Position numbers and translations under genes: made by a program
Assembly: GCF_000741175.1 (NCBI RefSeq)
Contig: NZ_JGYS01000007.1
Location: 124,001 to 188,000 of the forward strand
Direction of reading: 5' to 3'
Length of the DNA: 64,000 nt
DNA from: Bifidobacterium callitrichos DSM 23973
GTDB lineage: Bacteria; Actinomycetota; Actinomycetes; Actinomycetales; Bifidobacteriaceae
The notes under the pieces: generated by a model
Told to the model about the DNA's origin: nothing
Database searches by the model: none
The model's input: the letters and a program-made list of their open reading frames with translations, nothing else
Shown here: positions 24,593 through 32,202 of the stretch, piece after piece
How the letters are laid out: each line of letters starts with the position of its first letter
Position numbering within the stretch: position 1 is the first letter of the stretch

Positions 24593-24975
24593 GCCACAAC
24601 GTGATTATTCTGGCCATATTCGAGAGGTGTGGCGGGATTTATTGCCACAAGTGTTCGAAAAGGGGTTTTTGAGCGAGTTGTGGGAAAGCGCTCCCTGCCG
24701 CTCAGAACGTGATGTGGAAAGAATGGCGGAATTCCGGGGATTGACTCGTGGGGAATCTTGCCATAACGCATGCATTACGACGTTTTCGCCGTGTTGTGGC
24801 GTGACCTATTGCCACAAGTGTTCGAAAGATTTGATTCTCGCATGTTGTGGCAAAAATTATTGTCATAACAGCTCAATAATTCGCTGATACTTATGTTGTG
24901 GCAGGAACGTGGCAGGAGCGATTGCCACAAATGCTCGAAAGTGACCAGATTCTTCCGTTGTGGCAAGAGATACGA
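24593..24975. repeat. TTGTGGC palindromic element, copy B with an extra unit
   Basis: This is homologous to copy A along its length: TGCCACAAGTGTTCGAAA at 24643 and 24810, and AATGGCGGAATTCC at 24722. A further unit (TTGCCACAAATGCTCGAAA near 24925, then TTGTGGCA near 24958) follows. GCCACAA to the next TTGTGGC spans a 27-nt loop, and TTGTGGC to the next GCCACAA is 8-9 nt. No credible protein-coding gene lies between 24449 and 25260. Confidence 0.7.
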
Positions 24976-25020
24976 TGCGGCAGGCGGAGAAGGCACAGGA
25001 AAGCGTGAGCAGAGAAGGGA

Positions 25021-25110
25021 TCGGGGGAGGTGGGGGAGGTGGGGGAGGAGAAGGAGGAGAAGGAGGAGAAGGAGGAGAAGGAGGAGAAGGAGGAGAAGGA
25101 GGAAGAAAAA
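25021..25110 (+). repeat. Polypurine tract with GGGGGAGGT and GGAGGAGAA tandem repeats
   Basis: Nearly all bases here are G or A on the plus strand. GGGGGAGGT occurs about 2.5 times, followed by at least five copies of the 9-mer GGAGGAGAA. Four runs of three or more G lie close together. It sits just past the terminator of the Rpf-like gene. Confidence 0.8.
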
Positions 25111-25146
25111 TCCCTTGGGCTCCTGGTTTGCAGGAGCCCAAGGGAT
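25110..25146 (-). terminator. Rho-independent terminator of the Rpf-like gene
   Basis: Arms 25110-25125 (ATCCCTTGGGCTCCTG) and 25131-25146 are perfect 16-bp reverse complements with a 5-nt loop. On the minus strand TTTTTCTTCC follows. This is a strong terminator, 115 bp after the stop at 25261. Confidence 0.88.
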
Positions 25147-25260
25147 CGCGGATAAGGAATTCCAAGAGAATTCCTGAAGTCCAGAGTTACGTGAGGCGAT
25201 GGAACCGAAGGGCATAACAGCTTTTGGTGAGGCGCCCAGCAGTCACACTACACAAACAGG

Positions 25261-26262
25261 TCAGTAGCTGTGGGCGCTGAGCCAGTGGTTGTAGGCGCCG
25301 GTGATGCCGCCGTAGCGGGAGTTGCAGTAGCCGACGAACCACTTGAACTGCGTCTGGTAGTTGGTGGCCCAGTCCGCGCCTGCGGAGGCCATCTTGGAGC
25401 CGGGCAGCGCCTGCGGCAGGCCGTACGCGCCGGATGACGGGTTCGTGGCGCGCGGGTTCCAACCGGATTCGTGGTTGATGATGTAGACGGCGGCGGTGAA
25501 GTCGTTCTCCGTGTAGCCGTTGGCGATCAGATAGTCATGCGCCCAGCTCTGCATTTCGGAGGCCGGCACGGTGGTGCCGAGCGAGCTGGACGAGGATGCG
25601 GTTGAGGACGACGAGGACGAGGTGGAACCGGTGCCGACGAGCACGATCTTGTCCGTCGGAGCCGTCTTCACCCACGAGGCGAACACGTTGGATTCGACGA
25701 CCTTGCCGCCCGCGCGGGTCACGAGGCTCGTGGTCTCCATCGTGCCGACCTTGCCCTCCTGCTGCACCTTCTCGGTGCCCTTGGGCAGCGCGCTGGTCTC
25801 CTTCTTCACGGTATTGAAGGGGATGTCCGTGTCGCTGGTGTCCAGGGTCGCGCCGGCGCGTTCGATGGTGATGACGGTCGACTCGGTGACCTTCGTGGTC
25901 AGCGAGGGAGAGACCTGATCGCTCGGATCGAGCACGATATCGCCCTGTTCGAGGACGGACTTGACGTCGGTGAAGTCCGTGCCGAGCACGGTACGTGACT
26001 TGCCGTTGATCTTGACGGTCACGTACGAGGTGTCATCACCGAGCGATCCACGCGCGCCGCCACGGGACGCGGCGGCGGTGCCGGAATCGGTGGCCGAGAA
26101 CTCGGTGATCGGCGTGGTCTGCTGCGACTGCTGATAGAAGTTGCGCGAGACCACCGCCGCTCCCGCCAGCATCGCGATCGCCGCGACCACGGCGATGATG
26201 CGGATCCACTGGCGTTTGCTCAATGATTTGAGAGTCGGTGTTTTCCTGCGATGATTCGCCAT
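25261..26262 (-). CDS. G5-domain lytic transglycosylase, Rpf-like
   Basis: The 333-residue protein has an N-terminal membrane anchor (WIRIIAVVAAIAMLAGAAVV), a DUF348-like repeat (TVLGTDFTDVKSVLEQGDIV), a G5 domain (TSALPKGTEKVQQEGKVGTM), a Ser-rich linker and a C-terminal catalytic part (FTAAVYIINHESGWNPRATN; Glu in HESGW, then SGAYGLPQALPGSKM). This order is that of resuscitation-promoting factor proteins and related muralytic enzymes. It should cleave glycan strands in the wall during growth or regrowth. ATG at 26262 with AAGGAG is preferred. A strong terminator lies downstream. Confidence 0.85.
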   Translation of the reverse strand: MANHRRKTPTLKSLSKRQWIRIIAVVAAIAMLAGAAVVSRNFYQQSQQTTPITEFSATDSGTAAASRGGARGSLGDDTSYVTVKINGKSRTVLGTDFTDVKSVLEQGDIVLDPSDQVSPSLTTKVTESTVITIERAGATLDTSDTDIPFNTVKKETSALPKGTEKVQQEGKVGTMETTSLVTRAGGKVVESNVFASWVKTAPTDKIVLVGTGSTSSSSSSTASSSSSLGTTVPASEMQSWAHDYLIANGYTENDFTAAVYIINHESGWNPRATNPSSGAYGLPQALPGSKMASAGADWATNYQTQFKWFVGYCNSRYGGITGAYNHWLSAHSY

Positions 26263-26376
26263 TTCGCTCCTTAGCCTTGGGTAAGCTCTGGCACATCTCA
26301 CGACCGGAGGTCGGCATTGCCGTGACGTTACCGGTCCTTAATGCTGCCGACCATCCTACCTCACGGGGAAGAAGAA

Positions 26377-28494
26377 CTATTCGGCAGTGCCGTTGCCGCC
26401 AGAGCCGGAACCGGAACCGCCGGTTTCTCCGCCGTTGCCGTTGCCGCCGGACTCGCCGCCATTGCCGGTACCGCCGGACTCTCCGCCGTTGCCGTTGCCG
26501 TTGCCGTTGCCGCCGGACTCCGTGCCGGACCCGTTGCTGCCCGAGTTGTTGCCCGAACCGGTTCCGGTCGAGCCGGAGCCGGAACCGCCGGTGGAGCCCG
26601 TGCCGGAGCCCGATCCGGACGTGTTCGGCCTGGTGGTGGAGCCCGTGCTGCCGTTGTAGCGGTTGTTGTACCGGTTGTTGGTGTACGACCCGTTGGTGCC
26701 GTTGGAGTTGGACGTGCCGGAGTTGGAGCTGCTTCTGCGGCTGCTCGAGTAGGAGCTCATCGAGTCGTTGACCGCGTTGGTCGCGTCCTGCAGCGCCTTC
26801 AGGGCGTTCTGCAGATCCTCAAGCTTCGGGTCGGAGTCGCCGATGAGCTTGTTCGCCGCGTCGATGGCCGACTGCAGGGTCTGGCGGGTGGAGTCGTCCG
26901 CCACCGCGCCATCGCTGTTCGTCATCAGCGTCTGCGCGTCGGTCACGGCCTTCTGCAGGCTGTCCTTCGCCGTCTTGACGTCGGCGTCGTTCTTGTCGTC
27001 CTGACTGTCGGTCACCGCCTTGAGTGCGGAATCGACCGTCTTGATGTGGCTGTTCAGCGTGCTCGCCAGCTTCGAGTTCTCCTCGGTGCGACTGGTGAGT
27101 TCGGCCGTCGACAGGCTCGCGTCGCACGCGACGGCCTTGCCCGCGCCGCTCGCGTCGGACACGGCGGTCTTGAGCTTGCTGATCGTGGTGGCGTCGGACA
27201 CTTGGTCGACGGTGAGCTTGCTGGCCTCGTCGGCCTTCTTGAGCGCTTCGGCGAGCGAGTCGTTCGCCTTGCTCACGTCGCTTGCGGCGGCCTCGCAGTT
27301 GGAGAGCGCCGTGTCGAGCGCGGTCTGGCTCTGGTGGCGCTGGAAGGCGAACACGCCGCCGACCGCCGCCGCGACAAGCGCCGCGACCACGACGCCGATG
27401 ATGATCGGCTTGCGATTGACCGCGCGAGTGTCGCCGTCGCTGCCGTGATCGCCGTGACGTGTGTCGCCATCACCATTGCCGCCACGACCGCGACCGTTGC
27501 CGTCGGATCCGCCGGTGATGCCGGAGCCGGACAGACCGGAGTCGCCGGCGGCAGAGCGAGACGAATCGTTCCGATCCGCCTCGGCACCGTACAATTCGTC
27601 GGCCTCCTCGGCCTCGGTCGGCTCGTCCGACACGTCCTCGAGGTTCCTGAGCGTCTGATTCTCGCCGCCCGCGACCTTGCCTAGGTTGACCGCGCCGGGT
27701 GCGATCACCGGGCTCGGCTTGTCCGTGGCGCCGGCGCGTCCCGGAACGGGCACGTTGATGTTGAGCGGAGGCAGCACGGTGGTCTCCGACCCGGAGTCGG
27801 GCGGGAAGACGGGGGCCGGATTCGTCGATGAGGGGAACACCGAAGCGGGCGTCGGTGCGGCCGACAGGTCGCCCGGGGCATCAGCCGGTACGGTGGCTGC
27901 CTTGGCGCCTGCCTTGGCGCCTGCCTTGGCGCCTGCCTTGGCGCCTGCCCCGGCGGGAGGAACGGTGGGCGGCACGGCGGTCGGGGCTACCGGTGCGATC
28001 GTCACGGTCGGCGCGGCCGTTCCCGGCGTCCCCGTCGTGCGGGATGCCTCCGACTTGCCCGAGACACCCGTTGTGCGCGTCACGTGCGATGAGGCCGAAC
28101 GAGTGGGAGGCGTCGGCGGGATGTTCGACACCGGCGTAGCGGCGTCCGACAGGGCCGGCGTCGGCGCGTCCGCAGGCATGCCGGCGGACGGCACGGACGG
28201 GAAGGTCAGGTTCTGCTTCATCTCCTCGGGCGAGGGGACGTCTCCGTGCTCGTCGATGTTCGGGAACGACAGCGCGGGGATGTCCCAGTCGTCGTCGCGC
28301 TGCGGGTTGAGCAGTGAATTGTCGTTGAATCGCACGTTGTTTGAATCGAGCCCGCTGTCGAGATGCGGTTTGTCGTCGGGGTTCGGGAACCCGGACGGGA
28401 TATTCGTGGGGACCGCCGCCCCGTTCGCGTTCTCGCCGCCCTTGCCATTGGTCGGCCTGTCGGACCGATGCCCGGTGTTCTTCGGATTCGTCAT
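26377..28494 (-). CDS. Large single-pass low-complexity membrane protein
   Basis: The 705-residue protein has an N-terminal cytoplasmic region that is Pro/Thr/Ala-rich (with a repeat GAKAGAKAGAKAGAKA at about 185-200), one membrane helix (PIIIGVVVAALVAAAVGGVF, about residue 360), a coiled-coil ectodomain of about 200 residues (SNCEAAASDVSKANDSLAEA and LKTAVSDASGAGKAV types) and a Ser/Gly/Asn-rich tail of about 130 residues. No enzyme motif is seen. The layout suggests a wall-spanning sensor or scaffold. ATG at 28494 follows GGAGAG. It lies about 200 bp downstream of trxA on the same strand, with a terminator between. Confidence 0.65.
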   Translation of the reverse strand: MTNPKNTGHRSDRPTNGKGGENANGAAVPTNIPSGFPNPDDKPHLDSGLDSNNVRFNDNSLLNPQRDDDWDIPALSFPNIDEHGDVPSPEEMKQNLTFPSVPSAGMPADAPTPALSDAATPVSNIPPTPPTRSASSHVTRTTGVSGKSEASRTTGTPGTAAPTVTIAPVAPTAVPPTVPPAGAGAKAGAKAGAKAGAKAATVPADAPGDLSAAPTPASVFPSSTNPAPVFPPDSGSETTVLPPLNINVPVPGRAGATDKPSPVIAPGAVNLGKVAGGENQTLRNLEDVSDEPTEAEEADELYGAEADRNDSSRSAAGDSGLSGSGITGGSDGNGRGRGGNGDGDTRHGDHGSDGDTRAVNRKPIIIGVVVAALVAAAVGGVFAFQRHQSQTALDTALSNCEAAASDVSKANDSLAEALKKADEASKLTVDQVSDATTISKLKTAVSDASGAGKAVACDASLSTAELTSRTEENSKLASTLNSHIKTVDSALKAVTDSQDDKNDADVKTAKDSLQKAVTDAQTLMTNSDGAVADDSTRQTLQSAIDAANKLIGDSDPKLEDLQNALKALQDATNAVNDSMSSYSSSRRSSSNSGTSNSNGTNGSYTNNRYNNRYNGSTGSTTRPNTSGSGSGTGSTGGSGSGSTGTGSGNNSGSNGSGTESGGNGNGNGNGGESGGTGNGGESGGNGNGGETGGSGSGSGGNGTAE

Positions 28495-28587
28495 ACTCTC
28501 CAATACCCCCTACGATGCATTGCGATTCATCATAGTCCGATGTCCAAGGACTGTCATCGCCCGCCCCGAAGATGAAGAAAGACAAGG

Positions 28588-28631
28588 ACACCCATCGACG
28601 TGCGGGCGGATGTCCGCGGGTCGATGGGTGT
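28588..28631 (-). terminator. trxA terminator
   Basis: ACACCCATCGAC (28588-28599) pairs with GTCGATGGGTGT (28620-28631). An inner stem GCGGA/TCCGC extends it. On the minus strand the hairpin is followed by TCCTTGTCTTTCTTC, a T-rich stretch. It lies 70 bp after the trxA stop. Confidence 0.75.
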
Positions 28632-28701
28632 TCGGGAGGATTCTGCGGCGGAAGGCGCCGGCAACCGACAATTCGATGGGCGGCGCTCGCCAACGCGCAA
28701 A

Positions 28702-29070
28702 TCAGGCGGCCTGATTCTCCTGGGCGGTCTGGGCGGCGGCGAGATCGAGCTTCTTGGCCTGCTCGATCAGATCGTCGAGATCCTCGGCGCGCAGGGCGCC
28801 CGCCTGCTGGAAGATGATCTGGCCCTGCTTGGCGATCATCAGCGTCGGCACCGCCTGAATGCCCGCGGCGGCGGCGAGATCCTGGTTCTGATCGATATCG
28901 ACCTTCGCGAACACGATGTCCTTGTTGTCCGCCTGATCGCTCGCGGCCTCGAAGATCGGGCCGAACGCCTTGCACGGGCCGCACCAGGTGGCCCAGAAAT
29001 CGACGAACACGATCTCGTTGTCGTTGATGGTCTTCTCGAACTCGGCGGAGGTGAGGGTGGTGGTCGCCAT
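28702..29070 (-). CDS. trxA: Thioredoxin
   Basis: The 122-residue protein has the active site WATWCGPCKAF (Cys at about 30 and 33), the cis-Pro motif AVPTLMI and the core strand VFVDFW, all normal for thioredoxin 1. It reduces protein disulfides in the cytoplasm. The C-terminal Ala/Gln-rich tail is slightly longer than in E. coli. AGGAGC precedes the start. A palindrome at 29124-29143 lies in its promoter region. Confidence 0.95.
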   Translation of the reverse strand: MATTTLTSAEFEKTINDNEIVFVDFWATWCGPCKAFGPIFEAASDQADNKDIVFAKVDIDQNQDLAAAAGIQAVPTLMIAKQGQIIFQQAGALRAEDLDDLIEQAKKLDLAAAQTAQENQAA

Positions 29071-29123
29071 GTGAAGCTCCTTTAATAACAGTAACTAGCT
29101 GGTGGTGCGCTAACAAGCGTAAG

Positions 29124-29143
29124 GGTGGGTACTCTTACCCACC
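29124..29143. promoter_or_regulatory. Palindrome between trxA and the divergent DUF4916 gene
   Basis: GGTGGGTA and TACCCACC are perfect 8-bp reverse complements with a 4-nt centre. The flanks GCTGGTGG (29099-29106) and CCACCAGC (29139-29146) add a larger inverted repeat. It is placed as an operator controlling trxA, the divergent gene, or both. Confidence 0.45.
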
Positions 29144-29236
29144 AGCAAACCAGCATGTGGCAACAAAGGCAAGGACTTGCGCCCATAGATGATTTCGCTG
29201 CCGCGGTTCTCATGCGCACGCGCGATAATGGGACGC

Positions 29237-29863
29237 ATGCCAGTGATGAATGATGAGGTGCCCGACGAGGGCGACTTCGACGCCGACCGTCAGCGCGGCG
29301 AATTTGACCATGTGACCCCGGAGGACTTCATCCGAGGCTCCGGCCACGGCAACCCGCCCGGATGGCTCGACCCCGCGGACATCAACCGTGCCCGCAGCCA
29401 GATGCCCATCGCCTACGTGGAGATCGTGCCGGTGCGCATCGACGAGTTCGGACGCGTCGCGCAGGTCGGCTCCCTGCTGCGCGTCACCGAGGACGGCTCG
29501 GTGGAACGCGCGCTGATCTCCGGGCGTGTGCTCTTCCACGAGACGCTGCGCGAGGCGATCGCCCGCAACGTCGCCAAGGATCTGGGCGATATCGCCCTGC
29601 CGATGCTGCCGCTCAACCTGCAGCCGTTCACGGTGGCCGAGTTCTTCCCGACCCCGGGCCTGTCCGAATACTTCGATCCGCGCCAGCATGCGATCGCGCT
29701 GTGCTACGTCGTGCCGATCGCGGGCGACTGCCGTCCGCAGGACGAGACGCTCGACGTCGAATGGGTGAACCCCCATTCCGAAATGCTCGACAAGTTCCTC
29801 GCCCAGATGACCAACGGCCACGACCGCATCGTCCGCAAGGCGCTGGAATGGGTCAACGCGTGA
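29237..29863 (+). CDS. DUF4916/NUDIX-like hydrolase-fold protein
   Basis: The 208-residue soluble protein has YVEIVPVRIDEFGRVAQVGS, then GRVLFHETLREAIARNVAKD at the position of a NUDIX box. The box is degenerate: the expected R-E-x-x-E-E is replaced, so hydrolysis of nucleotides is doubtful. The pattern fits actinobacterial DUF4916, a NUDIX-related family. ATG at 29237 is chosen (MPVMNDE); 29246 is possible. It leads into an alpha/beta hydrolase gene and NudC on the same strand. Confidence 0.65.
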   Translation: MPVMNDEVPDEGDFDADRQRGEFDHVTPEDFIRGSGHGNPPGWLDPADINRARSQMPIAYVEIVPVRIDEFGRVAQVGSLLRVTEDGSVERALISGRVLFHETLREAIARNVAKDLGDIALPMLPLNLQPFTVAEFFPTPGLSEYFDPRQHAIALCYVVPIAGDCRPQDETLDVEWVNPHSEMLDKFLAQMTNGHDRIVRKALEWVNA

Positions 29864-29916
29864 CATGCGCGTGACATGCGCATGACAACGCCGAAAACGC
29901 CAGAAGGGATATCGAT

Positions 29917-30771
29917 ATGACTTTCACCATTCACAACCGCATTCTGCGCGAGGGCGAGGGAACGCCGCTCGTGCTGGTCAACGCCTACCCGGTCGACGGA
30001 CGCATGTGGATCGAATGCGCGAAGCGCATCGCCGCGCTCGCCGACGAACAGGGCCTTGAACCCTTCCCGATCTGGGCTCCGGACATGCCGGGCTCCGGCG
30101 AATCGCCCGCGCCGAGCGACAAGGAGTCCGGCCGCCGCGCCGAGAACGGCTCGTATCCGGACGCGCTCGACCGCATGGCCGAATCGTACGTCGATCTGAT
30201 CCGCGCCGCCGGCTACGACAGGGCGGTGTGGGCCGGCCTGTCGATGGGCGGCTATCTGGTCACCGACCTGTACCGTCTGCACCCGGAGGCGGTCGCCGCG
30301 ATCGCCCTGTGCGACACGATGGCCTCGTCCGACGGCGTCGGCGGCGAGCCGCGCCTGAAGACCTCAGACGCCTGCGAGTCGACGAACAGCGTCGAACCGG
30401 TGATGCACTTCGCCAAGCCCGCCGAGGGCGATTCGACCGTCAAGAAGAGCCAGCCGTTCATCGACCAGATGACCGCGTGGATCAACGACCAGAACCCGGC
30501 CGGTCTGGCCTGGCGCCAGCGCATGACCTACGGCCGCACCGATCTGGCCGGCGTGCCGGAGACGATGGACGTGCCGGTCGCGGTCGTCTCGGGCGAACTC
30601 GACCCGACCAGCAATCCGAGCGTGATGGGCCCGCTTGCCGAACGCATCGGCGCCAACGCGGTCTTCACCCCGATTCCCGACTGCGGCCATTTCAGCGCGG
30701 TCGAGCATCCGGACACGGTCGCCCGCGCACTGGTCGACCTGGTCAGGCGTGCGGCCGGGAAGAGGGCGTGA
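29917..30771 (+). CDS. Alpha/beta hydrolase
   Basis: The 284-residue enzyme has the oxyanion strand LVLVNAYPVDGRMW, the nucleophile elbow GLSMGGYL (Ser near residue 109), an acid in GELDPTSNP and His in DCGHFSAVEHP near the end. These make a complete catalytic triad. The substrate is not evident; similar proteins cleave esters or lactones. AGGGATATC precedes the start. The stop lies 4 bp from the nudC start, so the two are co-transcribed. Confidence 0.88.
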   Translation: MTFTIHNRILREGEGTPLVLVNAYPVDGRMWIECAKRIAALADEQGLEPFPIWAPDMPGSGESPAPSDKESGRRAENGSYPDALDRMAESYVDLIRAAGYDRAVWAGLSMGGYLVTDLYRLHPEAVAAIALCDTMASSDGVGGEPRLKTSDACESTNSVEPVMHFAKPAEGDSTVKKSQPFIDQMTAWINDQNPAGLAWRQRMTYGRTDLAGVPETMDVPVAVVSGELDPTSNPSVMGPLAERIGANAVFTPIPDCGHFSAVEHPDTVARALVDLVRRAAGKRA

Positions 30772-30775
30772 GACC

Positions 30776-31930
30776 ATGGGCATCTCCTTCAGTCCGCTGG
30801 CGCTGACACAGGCGCTGCCGTTCCTGCCGCTCGCGCAGGGCGACATCGACTACCAGACCGAACGCCGAGGCGAACCGGACCTCATCGACGCGACCCTGGC
30901 CGAACCGGCCACGAAGGTGATCCTGACCCGCAACGGCCTGATCGCCGTGCCGCGCGGACAGGGCGAGCTGGTCGACTACGAGAACGTCAAGCTGCGCCTC
31001 GCCACCCTGCCGGGGGCCTACATGGCGGATGAGCTCAAGGCGAATCCCGAGGCCGTGGCGATGTTCCTTGGCAGCTACGGCGGTCGTCGCGACGAGCACG
31101 TCGTGGCTGTCGACATCACCCGCGTGGCCGCGCGTCCGGCCCAGTTCGGGGTCGACGACGGCACCAACGGCTCGTCGCGCGGCAGTGCCGGCGGCGTGGC
31201 CGGCGTGAGCCACAGCTCGCAGGGCGCCGACGCGGCGTTCGACGAGACGCCGGCCTCGGGGGCATCGGGCGCGACCGCCCGAAAGAGCCTGCTCGAGCAG
31301 GCCCTCGACCGCTTCGACTGGGTGGATCTGCGCGGTTTCGCGCCCCACGCCTCCGCACGCGAGGCCGGTCAGGCCACCACGGCCATCTCCCTGAGCATCT
31401 GGCATAATCGCCAGCGTCACTGCCCGACTTGCGGCGCGCCAGTCGAAGCCGCCAACGGCGGCTGGGCGCAGCGCTGCACGAACGAGTCGGACGGCCGCCG
31501 TCTGCTGTTCCCGCGCGTCGAACCCGCGGTGATCACGATCATCGTCGATTCGGCCGGGCGCGCGCTCATGCAGCACAACGCCGCGTGGAAGAACCCGACG
31601 CTGTACTCGGTGTCGGCCGGATTCGTCGAGGCCGGCGAGAACCTCGAGCATGCGGTCCGTCGCGAGGCGATGGAGGAGGTCGGCATCACGCTCGGCGAGG
31701 TCAAGTACCTCGGCTCCCAGCCGTGGCCGTACCCCGCATCCCTGATGATGGCGTTCAAGGCGCATGCGCTGACCACCGACGTCCACGTGGACAACGTCGA
31801 GACCGTGGAGGCGCGGTGGGTGACCCCCGACGAGTACATGGCGGCGATCATCTCGGGGCGCATGAGCGCGCCGGGCAAGGCCACGATCGCACGGTACATG
31901 ATCGAGGAATGGCTCGGCCACGAGCTGTGA
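30776..31930 (+). CDS. nudC: NAD+ diphosphatase NudC-type NUDIX hydrolase
   Basis: The 384-residue protein has the NUDIX box GFVEAGENLEHAVRREAMEE followed by VG, and the NudC-specific SQPWPYPAS. A zinc-ribbon-like CPTCG is followed by only one of the two later Cys (RCTNES), so the metal site may be incomplete. NudC hydrolyses NAD(H) and removes NAD caps from RNA. A low-complexity stretch of about 40 residues (SRGSAGGVAGVSHSSQGADA) is inserted before the zinc region. ATG at 30776 is clearly linked to the hydrolase stop. Confidence 0.88.
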   Translation: MGISFSPLALTQALPFLPLAQGDIDYQTERRGEPDLIDATLAEPATKVILTRNGLIAVPRGQGELVDYENVKLRLATLPGAYMADELKANPEAVAMFLGSYGGRRDEHVVAVDITRVAARPAQFGVDDGTNGSSRGSAGGVAGVSHSSQGADAAFDETPASGASGATARKSLLEQALDRFDWVDLRGFAPHASAREAGQATTAISLSIWHNRQRHCPTCGAPVEAANGGWAQRCTNESDGRRLLFPRVEPAVITIIVDSAGRALMQHNAAWKNPTLYSVSAGFVEAGENLEHAVRREAMEEVGITLGEVKYLGSQPWPYPASLMMAFKAHALTTDVHVDNVETVEARWVTPDEYMAAIISGRMSAPGKATIARYMIEEWLGHEL

Positions 31931-31978
31931 TCCCACGCGATTCTGCGAGATCCCACGAGATCCCACGCGATCCCACGA
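31931..31978 (+). repeat. Short GATCCCACG repeats after nudC
   Basis: GATCCCACG appears three times and a variant (GATTCTGCG) once between 31931 and 31978. Up to 32202 no gene is visible; TTTCATAGTGAGCTATGTCA lies between. It may be part of a 3' structure or slippage debris. Confidence 0.5.
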
Positions 31979-32202
31979 ATAGACATCTCAGAAACAGATA
32001 TTTCATAGTGAGCTATGTCACAGGGATGTTTCCGTTCGGTGAAAATCCGCCGTTTGCGCGGAATTTCACAGGATTGGCATTCCCCTCTGGGATGCGGTTG
32101 ATGTAGAGTCGGGTTCAGTTCCGCATACGCCGGCCTGGTGCCGGCGGCGAACCGCAGAACGAAAGACGAACCACGTCAACCAAGTAGTGTAAGGAATCGG
32201 GA

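Noticed and set aside
24498..25217. Several frames of 80-146 codons in the TTGTGGC and polypurine region
   Set aside because: They translate simple repeats (poly-Gly/Glu, poly-Leu, poly-Pro) and the palindromic element, not a protein fold.
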